A stretch of 38,358 nt of DNA from Streptococcus orisratti DSM 15617 (GCF_000380105.1 NZ_KB904463.1:1-38358); one strand, 5' to 3'. Positions 30,032 through 38,358 are shown, counted from the stretch's first letter. Numbers and translations are program-made. Notes: generated by a model from the letters alone, not told the origin.

Positions 30032-31594
30032 CTATTCGTTTGGAACATCACGGAAAGAAACACTTTTACCAATCTCTCCCGCATTCTCTTTTTGAACTAG
30101 AGCGTTTGCATTGACATAAGCGATAGCTCCTGCTTTCATGACATCAAAGTCAATACCCGCAGCATTGAAAATAGTCCCTGTGTCAACATTTTCAACAGAA
30201 ACAGCAACGCGGGCTTGAGCGTCGATTCCATCAGTTACAGCATCCATGGTATAGCTTAGCAATTTCACTGTCTGATTGAAGAATTTATCAATAGCATTGT
30301 AAGCCGCTTCAACCGAACCCTTGCCGTTAGCAATAACATTGACTTCTTCACCATCGTTATTAACCATAGAAACTTCTGCTGTCACTGTCTCATCAGCATT
30401 TGAAGTTAGTTTCAAATCTTTGAAATGGAAACCTTCTGGATTTTCAATGTCATTTCCTGCGACGAGAGCTCTGACATCAGCATCAGTGATTTCATGTTTT
30501 TTATCAGCCAACTTTTTAAACTTGGCAAAAAGTGGGATGACTTCACTTTCTTCAAATGCCAACTCCAGTTCTTTGAGTTTTTCAATGAAGGCATGACGGC
30601 CTGACAATTTTCCGAGAGGAAGAGAGTTTTTCTTAACTCCAACCAATTCTGGCGTAATGATTTCATAAGTAAGAGGATTTTTAAGAACCCCATCCTGATG
30701 GATACCTGATTCATGTGAGAAAGCATTCCCTCCTACAACTGCTTTATTCTTAGGCACTGGAATTCCAGAGAAACGCGATACCATATCAGAAGTATTAACC
30801 GTCTCATTGAGGACAATATCTGACGTTGCTTGATAATAATCTTCGCGAATGTTAAGAGCGACTGCAACTTCTTCAAGCGCAGCATTTCCCGCACGCTCAC
30901 CAATCCCATTTAGAGTTCCTTCCACACGTCCCGCACCGTTTTTAATTGCAGCAAGTGTGTTAGCAGTCGCCATTCCAAGATCATTGTGACAATGTGGACT
31001 AAAAATAATCTTGCGATTAGACTTGGTATTTTCAATCAGATATTTGAAAATATAACCATATTCTTCTGGCGTTGTAAAACCGACGGTATCAGGAATATTG
31101 ATGTAGGTCGCACCAGCATCAACTGCTGTCTGGACAACCTCAAGTAGATAATCTAATTCTGTACGTGTTGCATCTTCAGGTGAAAATTCAACCACTTCAA
31201 ACTTCTCACGAGCATAAGTCACATGTTCTTTGATAATCTCAAGAATTTCTTCTTTGGTCTTTTTTAGCTTATATTCACGATGAATTGGGCTAGTCGCGAT
31301 AAAAACGTGACATTGAGGGAATTTAGCATCTTTGATAGCCTCGTAACATGCATCGATATCTGATTTAACTGAACGTGCTAAACCTGACACTGCAGTCGTC
31401 GTTAGAGCTGCTGAAATTTGTTTTACCGCTTCGAATGAATCTGGACTTGCTGCAGGAAAGCCTGCCTCAATGGAAGAAATCCCCCACTTTTCCAATTGTT
31501 TTGCGATAGCAACTTTTTCTTTGATTGAAAAATTTACTCCAGGAGTCTGTTCTCCATCACGGAGAGTCGTGTCAAGAAATTCAACTTTGCGCAT
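30032..31594 (-). CDS. leuA: 2-isopropylmalate synthase
   Basis: 520 aa. HMGL-like TIM barrel with FLDTTLRDGEQTPGVNFS at the N-terminus and the metal-binding HxH in FSPHCHNDLGMATAN. GNAFSHESGIHQDGVLKN and a C-terminal regulatory LeuA dimer domain (about residue 390 onward) follow, so leucine feedback inhibition is expected. It condenses acetyl-CoA with 2-oxoisovalerate, the committed step. Ribosome site AAAGAGGT. Expression passes through the attenuator upstream. Confidence 0.97.
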   Translation of the reverse strand: MRKVEFLDTTLRDGEQTPGVNFSIKEKVAIAKQLEKWGISSIEAGFPAASPDSFEAVKQISAALTTTAVSGLARSVKSDIDACYEAIKDAKFPQCHVFIATSPIHREYKLKKTKEEILEIIKEHVTYAREKFEVVEFSPEDATRTELDYLLEVVQTAVDAGATYINIPDTVGFTTPEEYGYIFKYLIENTKSNRKIIFSPHCHNDLGMATANTLAAIKNGAGRVEGTLNGIGERAGNAALEEVAVALNIREDYYQATSDIVLNETVNTSDMVSRFSGIPVPKNKAVVGGNAFSHESGIHQDGVLKNPLTYEIITPELVGVKKNSLPLGKLSGRHAFIEKLKELELAFEESEVIPLFAKFKKLADKKHEITDADVRALVAGNDIENPEGFHFKDLKLTSNADETVTAEVSMVNNDGEEVNVIANGKGSVEAAYNAIDKFFNQTVKLLSYTMDAVTDGIDAQARVAVSVENVDTGTIFNAAGIDFDVMKAGAIAYVNANALVQKENAGEIGKSVSFRDVPNE

Positions 31595-31618
31595 AAAAGA
31601 CCTCTTTCATTATTTTAT

Positions 31619-31676
31619 TAAAAAATAAAAACACCTCACTCAGAAACCCAAGCGAGATGTTTTCTATCCCGCTTGG
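31619..31676 (-). promoter_or_regulatory. leu attenuator: alternative antiterminator and terminator
   Basis: Three segments compete. CCAAGCGGGAT (31666-31676) can pair with ATCTCGCTTGG (31648-31658, one G-U). The latter overlaps AACATCTCGCTT (31650-31661), which can pair over 12 positions with GAGTGAGGTGTT (31630-31641) to form a hairpin followed by TTTTTATTTTTT, a terminator. The two structures exclude each other, as in leader-peptide attenuation. Confidence 0.75.
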
Positions 31677-31687
31677 TAAGCCAAACA

Positions 31688-31711
31688 GGACTAATGCCTT
31701 TGCATTAGCCC
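31688..31711 (-). promoter_or_regulatory. Leader hairpin at the leader-peptide stop codon
   Basis: GGGCTAATGC and GCATTAGTCC form a 10-bp stem (one G-U). Its 5' arm contains the last codon and UAA of the leader peptide. A ribosome stalled on the preceding Leu codons or finishing at the stop would change whether this stem forms, as for the first stem of a leu-type attenuator. Confidence 0.65.
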
Positions 31712-31752
31712 TCATTACGCAATAGTAAAACTGTCATACTTGCGAATGTCAT
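31705..31752 (-). CDS. Leucine leader peptide
   Basis: A 15-residue ORF, MTFASMTVLLLRNEG, has AAAGGA eight bases before the ATG. It contains three consecutive leucine codons (TTA CTA TTG), two of them generally minor. When charged tRNA-Leu is scarce the ribosome should pause on these codons and shift the downstream RNA to the antiterminator, letting leuA-leuD be transcribed. Position between promoter and attenuator and the Leu triplet make the role clear, although this peptide is too short for family matching. Confidence 0.8.
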   Translation of the reverse strand: MTFASMTVLLLRNEG

Positions 31753-31784
31753 TGACTTTTTCCTTTCGATGTTTACTTGTAGGT

Positions 31785-31813
31785 ATTGTATAATTTTCTG
31801 ACTATTTTGTCAA
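31785..31813 (-). promoter_or_regulatory. Promoter of the leu operon
   Basis: Leftward TTGACA (31808-31813), 17-bp spacer, TACAAT (31785-31790). This near-consensus promoter starts near 31778, 26 nt before the leader peptide ATG. Confidence 0.8.
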
Positions 31814-31934
31814 TAGCAAAAAACTGAAAAAAGTACTTTATTTAGAGGCTCTCACTTTCTGAAAGGAATCCACTTTCTGCCAAAAACTAAAATTTTAATT
31901 TCATACAAGAATATACTGAAAAATCTTTTGAAGT

Positions 31935-31943
31935 ATGCTAAAA
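31935..31943 (+). promoter_or_regulatory. Extended -10 upstream of guaA
   Basis: TGCTAAAAT, the same extended -10 as ldh, lies about 50 bp before the guaA ATG. The -35 (around CTGAAA) is weak. A short TTAGTT/AACTA dyad follows. I see no purine riboswitch fold. Confidence 0.45.
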
Positions 31944-31994
31944 TAAGTTAGACTCTGTTAGTTTTTTTAACTAGCCTAGAAGGAAAGGAAAACA

Positions 31995-33557
31995 ATGACT
32001 GATAATTCTACTTTGAATGATGTCCAAAAAATTATCGTTCTAGATTATGGTAGCCAGTACAACCAACTGATAGCTCGACGTATTCGTGAATTTGGCGTAT
32101 TTTCTGAATTGAAAAGCCATAAAATTACAGCAGATGAGATTCGTGCTATCAAGCCAATTGGTATTGTATTGTCTGGAGGGCCTAACTCAGTTTATTCTGA
32201 AGACGCTTTTGGCATTGACGAGAACATTTTTGAACTCGGTATTCCAATTCTTGGAATCTGTTATGGCATGCAGCTTTTAACTGATAAGCTTGGAGGTAAA
32301 GTTGTGCCGGCAGGACAAACAGGTAGTAGCGAGTACGGGCAATCAACGCTACATTTACGTTCAAAATCAACACTTTTTGCCAATACACCTGAGGAACAAA
32401 TTGTCTTGATGAGCCATGGTGATGCCGTTACTGAAATTCCTGCTGGTTTCCGCCTTGTCGGTGACTCTAGTGATTGCCCTTATGCTGCTATTGAAAATAC
32501 TGAAAAAAATATTTATGGCATTCAGTTCCACCCAGAAGTTAGACATTCTGTTTATGGAAATGATATTCTTCGTAACTTTGCCTTTAGTATTTGTGGTGCA
32601 CGTGGCGACTGGTCAATGGATAATTTTATAGATATGGAAATCAAAAAAATCCGTGAAAAAGTTGGTACTCGCAAGGTTCTTCTTGGATTATCTGGTGGAG
32701 TTGATTCCTCAGTTGTTGGTGTCCTTCTTCAACGTGCTATTGGTGACCAATTGACATGTATCTTCGTTGACCACGGACTTCTCCGTAAAGGAGAAGGTGA
32801 TCAGGTTATGGAAATGCTTGGCGGTAAGTTCGGACTTAACATTATCCGTGTTGATGCTTCGAAACGTTTCTTGGATCTTCTTGCTGGTGTGGACGACCCT
32901 GAGAAAAAACGTAAAATCATTGGTAATGAATTTGTCTATGTTTTTGATGATGAAGCAAGTAAACTGAAAGGTGTGGACTTTCTGGCCCAAGGAACCCTCT
33001 ACACCGATGTCATTGAATCTGGTACCGAAACAGCTCAAACCATCAAGTCTCACCACAACGTTGGTGGACTTCCTGAAGACATGCAGTTTGAATTAATTGA
33101 ACCTCTCAATACCCTCTTTAAGGATGAAGTACGTACTCTAGGAACGGCTCTTGGTATGCCCGATGAGATCGTTTGGCGTCAGCCTTTCCCAGGCCCTGGA
33201 CTTGCTATTCGTGTTATGGGTGAGATTACCGCTGAAAAACTTGAGACGGTTCGTGAATCTGATGCTATTTTGCGTGAAGAAATTGCTAAAGCAGGCTTAG
33301 ATCGTGATATCTGGCAGTATTTCACAGTCAATACAGGTGTCCGTTCTGTCGGTGTTATGGGTGATGGCCGCACCTATGATTATACTATTGCTATCCGTGC
33401 AATTACCTCTATTGATGGTATGACAGCTGATTTCGCTCGTATTCCTTGGGATGTCTTACAAAAAGTCTCCGTCCGCATCGTAAACGAAGTAGATCACGTC
33501 AACCGTATCGTCTATGATATCACCAGCAAACCACCGGCAACAGTTGAGTGGGAATAA
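31995..33557 (+). CDS. guaA: GMP synthase (glutamine-hydrolysing)
   Basis: 520 aa. Class I glutamine amidotransferase domain with catalytic cysteine in LGICYGMQ (C89) and FHPEV; ATP pyrophosphatase domain with [12 protein letters not shown] (about residue 230); C-terminal dimer domain with [11 protein letters not shown] and the end [10 protein letters not shown]. It converts XMP to GMP. Ribosome site AAGGAAAGGA. The last codons (GTTGAGTGGGAATAA) are the type of sequence used as an attachment site by guaA-targeting islands. No second copy of that sequence appears within the window. Confidence 0.98.
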   Translation: MTDNSTLNDVQKIIVLDYGSQYNQLIARRIREFGVFSELKSHKITADEIRAIKPIGIVLSGGPNSVYSEDAFGIDENIFELGIPILGICYGMQLLTDKLGGKVVPAGQTGSSEYGQSTLHLRSKSTLFANTPEEQIVLMSHGDAVTEIPAGFRLVGDSSDCPYAAIENTEKNIYGIQFHPEVRHSVYGNDILRNFAFSICGARGDWSMDNFIDMEIKKIREKVGTRKVLLGLSGGVDSSVVGVLLQRAIGDQLTCIFVDHGLLRKGEGDQVMEMLGGKFGLNIIRVDASKRFLDLLAGVDDPEKKRKIIGNEFVYVFDDEASKLKGVDFLAQGTLYTDVIESGTETAQTIKSHHNVGGLPEDMQFELIEPLNTLFKDEVRTLGTALGMPDEIVWRQPFPGPGLAIRVMGEITAEKLETVRESDAILREEIAKAGLDRDIWQYFTVNTGVRSVGVMGDGRTYDYTIAIRAITSIDGMTADFARIPWDVLQKVSVRIVNEVDHVNRIVYDITSKPPATVEWE

Positions 33558-33654
33558 TGGAGAGGCTTGATTTACCTTCAAAATAGCGATTCTACAGCAG
33601 TTTAGCAGGAACAAACTAGTCTAAAAAGGGTGAATCTTCGTTTGATTCCCCCCT

Positions 33655-33719
33655 AAATCCCCCCGAAAAGTTAGTTGAAAAATTTTTTTGACCAACATTT
33701 TTGGAGGGATTTTTATAAT
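33655..33719 (+). promoter_or_regulatory. Large inverted repeat with TATAAT at its edge, between guaA and the accessory pair
   Basis: AAATCCCCCCGAAAA (33655-33669) pairs with TTTTTGGAGGGATTT (33698-33712), with one C/A mismatch and one G-T, and an inner GTTG/CAAC continues the stem. The 3' side runs into TTTTTATAATA. It can act as the guaA terminator. TATAAT at 33714-33719 could also be the -10 for the next gene, with the repeat then covering the -35 as an operator. Confidence 0.55.
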
Positions 33720-33778
33720 AAAAAGTACAAAGTATTTTAATAGCACGTAATTTTATTTTTCAAATGTAAAAAATATAT

Positions 33779-35794
33779 ATGACTTCTAGAGTAAAATTTT
33801 ATGATGTAAATGACTTATCTATCGGTTTCTATTTTCCAAGAATTCAAGAAATTTTAGATGCTTATTTATCGAATTCTTATAGCCTAAATTCTTTTTTGGA
33901 AGCCCTTGAATTTTATAATATTATCAAATTCATAGAAAATGAGGTTTTTTCAATTGACTGGTCGCTAAGCTATATTGAAGAAATAAAGAAATCTCTTCCT
34001 TCGATGATTCAACTACAAAATAATTATTTTGGTTCTGCTCCGAAAGATGAGATTTTAAATAACATAAAACTTCTACAAAGCGAATATAACTATCGTGAAG
34101 ACTTTTTTGAGATATTTACATTATTTAACTATGGTCAAAAAATTAGTGAAGTAGAGTTTGTGCAATATTTTACAGAATCCAATCTACATTTATGTCATCT
34201 CTTAAAAAATACCTATTTTCTAAAAAAGTATCCTACTTTCATTAAGCAATTTTTTCTGAGTTCACCCTCTCATCTTGAAATATTACTCGATAATTTTGTA
34301 GATTCAAATTCATGTAAAAATGTTATCCCAAGTAATATCACAAATTTAGAGTGGAATGATTTAATTGAAAAATATATTTGTGACCCCGATGTGAATATAA
34401 ATTATTTAAAAATTTTAAGAAACCCTATAAAAGGTTTCGATAAGAATAGATACTTTCAACTTACAGATAAACAAAAACTGTTGATTGACAAAAAAATTCA
34501 AGAATTTAATTCTAGTTTTAATGATAAGGATTTTGGAATTCAAGTTGATATTAGAGTATATACAAAGAAGGAAGCGTACTATTACGCAATTAAAAAGAGT
34601 GGGGAGCTTCATATTGAGGGAATTGAAAAAGGTTTGTATAATCCTATTGCAGTCGCAACAGGTGGAGCTAGGCCAAAACAATATGAATATACATTATCAA
34701 CTTTTATAGATAGTGCTAAACTTTTTGAAAAACATAATTTTCAAAATATATTAGACTATTTTTGTGAAGACTTTGAACTGAGCACAAGTGTTGGTACTTT
34801 TGCATTAGCAAGCTTTCCTCAATTAGAGATGGGGATACTTGAAAGAACGTTAGGCATTTCGACTAGAAATCACTATAAATTTGGTTTTTACTTTTCAGTC
34901 AAGCATCAACTATACGTGATGAAACTGATTGCTTTATCAAAAATACTACAGAAATTCAGTCTAAGAATTGAAGATTTCATTACTTGGTTTTTCGATATTT
35001 TTCTGACTAATCAGTACGGTATTGATTGGATACATTTTGATGTGCCTTCAATTTCAGAAACAACGGGAAATAAAACAGCAACACTTTTTAGAATCGAAGA
35101 ATCATTAAGAAAACAATACAAATTATTGAGTGAAGAAGGGCTTATTGATGTAAATTTATATAATATTACCTCTACTCCTTCAATTGAATCTTTGCAGAGT
35201 TTTACTAAAAGAAAATACTTCTCAATGAATAATTCAGATAATAATATTCAACAGATTGTTAATTTATTATTCTCTGACCAAAGTCCTATTCATTTTATTA
35301 ATGAGGAATACAAAGGAAGCAACTTTAAGGAATTAATTTCACAACAATGCTTGAGTTATGCAAATTTTCATGAATATCAAATAGATTACATAAAACTACT
35401 AATAGATGCTGGAATTTGCCAAAATGATACAGGCGTTATATCTTTTAAAGATATGTCCCAAATAAGTCTTTTAGAAAAAATATTCTTATATGGCTCTGTT
35501 AATAGTATATCTTTATCTGAATCTGAAAAGCTCAGTGCTGATAGGATGCTTGATAATGGATGGTTAATATTTTCGGATACCTTATTTTCAATTCAAGAAA
35601 TTAATTATTTGAATTTTGTCCTAAATAACAAATCATATGACAATAGCTGGGGAATCAGAAATAAGTATTTGCATGGAGTACCTATTTATGATTCTATTCA
35701 GCAATATGAGTATGAATATCATCTCATTCTGCTCATATTAATTTTCTATATTATCAAAATAAATGAGGAACTCAAACATCGTAGTTATTGCTAA
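33779..35794 (+). CDS. Large protein with C-terminal HEPN-like RNxxxH motif; candidate conflict-system effector
   Basis: 671 aa, not matched to a named family. The C-terminus reads GIRNKYLHG (R627 to H632) between helices. RNxxxH is the catalytic motif of HEPN ribonucleases, and its place close to the C-terminus fits. The first 250 residues are helical and rich in Phe, Tyr, Asn and Lys. The middle (about 260-480) is mixed, with no P-loop or nuclease motif seen. Third codon positions are nearly all A or T, unlike guaA, which suggests transfer. The ATG has no clear Shine-Dalgarno, and an in-frame stop 12 bases upstream excludes a longer start. It is followed 50 bp later by the TIR-like gene. 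The RNase role is inferred. Confidence 0.6.
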   Translation: MTSRVKFYDVNDLSIGFYFPRIQEILDAYLSNSYSLNSFLEALEFYNIIKFIENEVFSIDWSLSYIEEIKKSLPSMIQLQNNYFGSAPKDEILNNIKLLQSEYNYREDFFEIFTLFNYGQKISEVEFVQYFTESNLHLCHLLKNTYFLKKYPTFIKQFFLSSPSHLEILLDNFVDSNSCKNVIPSNITNLEWNDLIEKYICDPDVNINYLKILRNPIKGFDKNRYFQLTDKQKLLIDKKIQEFNSSFNDKDFGIQVDIRVYTKKEAYYYAIKKSGELHIEGIEKGLYNPIAVATGGARPKQYEYTLSTFIDSAKLFEKHNFQNILDYFCEDFELSTSVGTFALASFPQLEMGILERTLGISTRNHYKFGFYFSVKHQLYVMKLIALSKILQKFSLRIEDFITWFFDIFLTNQYGIDWIHFDVPSISETTGNKTATLFRIEESLRKQYKLLSEEGLIDVNLYNITSTPSIESLQSFTKRKYFSMNNSDNNIQQIVNLLFSDQSPIHFINEEYKGSNFKELISQQCLSYANFHEYQIDYIKLLIDAGICQNDTGVISFKDMSQISLLEKIFLYGSVNSISLSESEKLSADRMLDNGWLIFSDTLFSIQEINYLNFVLNNKSYDNSWGIRNKYLHGVPIYDSIQQYEYEYHLILLILIFYIIKINEELKHRSYC

Positions 35795-35844
35795 CCAAAT
35801 TCATTCACAAATAATATTCTACTGATTAACTATCGGAGCTTTTT

Positions 35845-37002
35845 ATGACTACAATATTCTTTTCATGGCAATCTGACTTACCGAATAAAACAAATAGAAA
35901 TTTAATTGAGAATTCTATAAAATTAGCATTGAAAAAAATGAACCAAGATTCTCCGTACTCTCTTATCACTGAAATTGACAGAGATACAAAAGGTGTTCTA
36001 GGTAGTCCAGATATTGTTGATTCAATATTAACCAAAATTGATAAGTGTAGCTTATTTATAGCAGATATATCAATTATAAACAGTAATTTAAATGGTAAAA
36101 GAACTCCTAACCCTAACGTATTATTTGAATTAGGATATGCAGTAAAGTGTCTAGGGTGGGATAGAGTTATTTGTGTGTTCAATTCTGATTTTGGAGATGT
36201 TTCAGAACTACCTTTCGATTTACGTAATAGACGAATTCTAACTTATGAAACATCCAATATTTCCGAAACAAGAAAAAAGTTAGCTGATATATTTAAACAA
36301 ATAATTGATAAGAATTACTATACTTTAGAACAAGTCCAAGAAGTTAGTGATTTTTATAGTATAAAAATCTATTCATGCTTTATTAATATCATATCAAGAA
36401 TTATAAAGGTTTTATATGGAAGTGAAACTGTCTGCTCTTTAGAAGCAATTACTAATGTTTTAAATATGACTCCTACAGAAATAAATAGACTACTTTCGCA
36501 TGAATTGCTGGGTTTTAACTTATTTACAAACTATGACGAGCAAATTAAAATATTAACAAACGAGTTAGATAGAATCACCTCTATTAATATGTTTAACACA
36601 AACCTGTATGTACCCATTATTAAATTAATTAAGGAATTAAAATCCCATAATCTTTTTATTAATAGAGAACATTTTTTTGAAAATTTTAAAGTAAATACAC
36701 CCATTATGAATGACTATAGTATCATTCATAATAGTGATAATAACGAAATTCCAAATAGATATGCTCTAGGAAAGAAAATTGATGCCAATAGAGCAAAAAT
36801 CGTAGATTTCACCGATATTAAACGAACTGACCATGTTAAATTTGCTTTAACTCACTTCTGTTTAGATGTAAATACATATAACGTTTACTATAATCACTAT
36901 GTTTGTATTCTTAAATATATCAATGAGTTTATTAGTAATAATGATGGGAAATTTTTAATTGACAATACAGAAATATTAATAAAAAATGTAAAAAAACTGT
37001 AA
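35845..37002 (+). CDS. TIR-like/nucleotide-hydrolase-type domain protein
   Basis: 385 aa. Residues 1 to about 155 form a Rossmann-like domain: TIFFSWQSDLPNKTNRNLIE, then DRDTKGVLGSPDIVDSIL, FIADISI (D74), and PNPNVLFELGYAVKCLGWDRVI with E95. The NVLFELGYA segment resembles the catalytic-glutamate motif of TIR-like (Cap12/PycTIR) and nucleoside-deoxyribosyltransferase-like proteins, several of which cleave NAD or nucleotides in phage defence. The C-terminal 230 residues are helical and unrecognised, possibly a sensor. GGAG lies 5-6 nt before the ATG. It is as AT-rich as the partner gene upstream and in the same orientation, so a two-gene operon is likely. NADase activity is an inference. Confidence 0.65.
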   Translation: MTTIFFSWQSDLPNKTNRNLIENSIKLALKKMNQDSPYSLITEIDRDTKGVLGSPDIVDSILTKIDKCSLFIADISIINSNLNGKRTPNPNVLFELGYAVKCLGWDRVICVFNSDFGDVSELPFDLRNRRILTYETSNISETRKKLADIFKQIIDKNYYTLEQVQEVSDFYSIKIYSCFINIISRIIKVLYGSETVCSLEAITNVLNMTPTEINRLLSHELLGFNLFTNYDEQIKILTNELDRITSINMFNTNLYVPIIKLIKELKSHNLFINREHFFENFKVNTPIMNDYSIIHNSDNNEIPNRYALGKKIDANRAKIVDFTDIKRTDHVKFALTHFCLDVNTYNVYYNHYVCILKYINEFISNNDGKFLIDNTEILIKNVKKL

Positions 37003-37056
37003 TTAGATGATTGATATAAAATATTACTTACAAACTTACAAAAACATACTAAGATT

Positions 37057-37183
37057 AGTAGTGAAGAAATCTCCGACGGGAGAAAGTACTCACTACTTTT
37101 TCTTTATGATAAAGTAGAGGTGTCTTGTTAAGTCGTGTTCTCTCTAGGCGCTGGACGTCGTAACAAAAACTGGCAAGACACCT
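37057..37183 (+). ncRNA. Structured leader of an IS110 element; candidate bridge RNA
   Basis: Upstream of the IS110 transposase are two strong stems. The first is AGTAGTGA/TCACTACT (37057-37097) enclosing TCTCC-GACG-GGAGA. The second is AGGTGTCTTG/CAAGACACCT (37118-37183), with a 46-nt internal loop containing CTGGACGTCG; a related CCAGACGTCG occurs downstream at 37219-37228. IS110-group elements encode a bridge RNA between left end and transposase gene, with loops that pair to target and donor DNA. Exact element end and RNA borders cannot be fixed here. All of 37003-37285 is otherwise free of genes. Confidence 0.5.
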
Positions 37184-37285
37184 GTTTTAGGAAGAATGTT
37201 ATCAAAGTATGTGGGACGCCAGACGTCGCGTATTGAAAATGACATCACTAAAACAAGGAATCATTCAAGACAAAGAGGTCATATC

Positions 37286-38358
37286 ATGCGAGTAGTATTT
37301 GGGATTGACATGAGTAAGGTAAGTTCAGAAGTGGACATTCTAGTCAACGGCGAGAAGGTTCATGGCTATACCATGCCCAATGATACCATTGGCTTTGCTC
37401 GGCTACTTGGCGATTTGAAAACCGTCCACAAGACAGAAATCATCTTTGAAGCAACAGGCGTTTATTCTCGTCGTCTTCAAGCTTTTCTAGAAGATAACGG
37501 CTATGCTTATACACGGCTTAATCCCTTGGAAGCTAAGAAGCAACTGGATAGCTTGAGCTTGCGTGTGCGGAAAACAGATCAAATTGACGCTGAAAAACTG
37601 GCTCGGTCTCAATTTGTGCTGAATCGTAAACCGACTTATGTCCAAGAAGAAGTCTACCAAAACTTGCGGGATCTCAGCCGTTTCTATCAGAATCTGACTG
37701 AGGACATTGTTCGGGCCAAAAATCGTCTGCACAAGGTCTTGCAGGTCGCTTTCCCTGAATTGGAAACTATCTTGTCAACACCAACTGGGGAACAATACTG
37801 GAACTTAGTTACTGCGTTTCCTTGCAAGGACTTCGTGCTTGAGGTAGGCAAAGATGAGCTCTCGGAGAGCATCCTTCAGTCCACTTCAAAACGGATTTCT
37901 GACAAACGTGTGGCTTACTTAGCAGAGAAGCTGACAGCACTAGCCAATCAGTCTTATTGTGCCGTCAAGAAAACCTCTCCAATGCTGGAAGAAGTCCGTT
38001 ACTATACAAAAGAATTGCTTAGACTTTCTGAACAGAGACAAGCAGCCTTAGACGAAATGGTGGAACTAGCTCAACCCTTACCTGAGTATGAGATTCTGCT
38101 TTCTATTCCCGGTATTGCGGAAACAACAGCAACAAGCATCATTGGTGAACTTGGAGATATTCGTCGTTTTCAGTCTGCCAATCAAATCAATGCCTTTATT
38201 GGGATTGATCTCAGACACTATGAATCTGGAAATTTCCTCGCTAAGGAACACATTACCAAGCGTGGCAATCCCTACGCTAGAAAGATTCTGTTCAAGTGCA
38301 TTCACAATATCGCTTCAGCTAGTCACACCAATCCTTGCCATATCGCAGACTTTTATGA
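37286..38358 (+). CDS. IS110-family (DEDD) transposase, runs off the window
   Basis: 357 codons from an ATG to the window edge with no stop. The RuvC-like DEDD residues are visible: D8 (FGIDMSK), E55 (IIFEATGVY), D98 and D101 (KTDQIDAEKLA). The C-terminal Tnp_20 domain follows, with LLSIPGIAETTATSIIGELGDIRRF and the region around the catalytic serine, HYESGNFLAKEHITKRG. The enzyme moves the element by site-specific recombination directed by a bridge RNA (family knowledge). It lies just past the AT-rich gene pair and forms the right border of what is seen. The length seen is near the family's usual size of about 400 aa. Confidence 0.92.
   Translation, partial: MRVVFGIDMSKVSSEVDILVNGEKVHGYTMPNDTIGFARLLGDLKTVHKTEIIFEATGVYSRRLQAFLEDNGYAYTRLNPLEAKKQLDSLSLRVRKTDQIDAEKLARSQFVLNRKPTYVQEEVYQNLRDLSRFYQNLTEDIVRAKNRLHKVLQVAFPELETILSTPTGEQYWNLVTAFPCKDFVLEVGKDELSESILQSTSKRISDKRVAYLAEKLTALANQSYCAVKKTSPMLEEVRYYTKELLRLSEQRQAALDEMVELAQPLPEYEILLSIPGIAETTATSIIGELGDIRRFQSANQINAFIGIDLRHYESGNFLAKEHITKRGNPYARKILFKCIHNIASASHTNPCHIADFY

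Noticed and set aside
31595..31760. A T-box riboswitch before leuA
   Set aside because: I see no T-box consensus (TGGNACCGCG-like) or specifier stem; the leader peptide and alternative stems explain the region.
31814..31994. A purine riboswitch before guaA
   Set aside because: No three-way junction with the conserved loops could be found, only a weak short dyad.
33558..37285. A direct repeat of the guaA tail marking an island's other end
   Set aside because: No second GTTGAGTGGGAATAA-like sequence is visible in the window, so island borders remain unproven.
37487..38305. Leftward ORFs of 61-81 codons at the right edge
   Set aside because: They are antisense shadows of the IS110 transposase frame, which has the DEDD motifs.

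Overview
The window looks like a chromosomal segment of a low-GC Gram-positive coccus, most likely a Streptococcus. The evidence is the divergent gyrA/ldh pair with srtA just behind gyrA, a fructose-bisphosphate-type L-lactate dehydrogenase, the leuA-leuB-DUF1294-leuC-leuD order, dnaX behind a GAF-type methionine sulfoxide reductase, and typical AAGGAG ribosome binding sites. Some features recall the S. bovis/S. equinus group, but I cannot name a species without a search. No rRNA, tRNA or CRISPR array is visible.

Layout. The window opens inside an IS3-family insertion sequence (1-298). A leftward block follows: AI-2E-type transporter, family 8 glycosyltransferase and radC (354-3028). Next is an accessory sugar region (about 3.1-12 kb). 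It holds three tandem histidine phosphatases, two copies of an SGNH-hydrolase plus GH1 phospho-beta-glucosidase module, a HAD phosphatase, and the C-terminal stump of a PTS EIIC. The region is interrupted by two related palindrome-rich intergenic repeats in opposite orientation and by a 162-bp MITE-like element. Two good CcpA-type cre sites precede the two glucosidase genes, so this looks like a carbon-repressed beta-glucoside utilisation locus that has lost its own transporter.

From 12 to 24.5 kb the genes are ordinary core genes: a UbiB-like kinase with its small partner, an AraC regulator, a secreted DUF1002 protein, a VOC protein, srtA, gyrA, ldh, a small membrane protein, a TmrB-like ATPase, dnaX and the GAF protein. 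From 24.6 to 26.1 kb there is a patch of three successive reading-frame-disrupted genes: a membrane protein, an alpha/beta hydrolase remnant and a methyltransferase. The membrane protein break sits on a textbook A AAA AAG slippery heptamer. The leucine operon (26.7-31.6 kb) is preceded by a promoter, a 15-residue leader peptide with three consecutive Leu codons, and mutually exclusive hairpins, which together form a classical attenuator.

guaA (31995-33557) is followed by a strongly AT-rich two-gene unit. The first gene is a 671-aa protein ending in a HEPN-like RNxxxH motif. The second is a 385-aa protein with a TIR-like/nucleoside-deoxyribosyltransferase-like N-terminal domain. The 3' end of guaA is a known genomic-island insertion site, and the pair looks like an anti-phage or other conflict system I cannot match to a named one. 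The window closes inside an IS110-family element whose structured 5' leader is a candidate bridge RNA.
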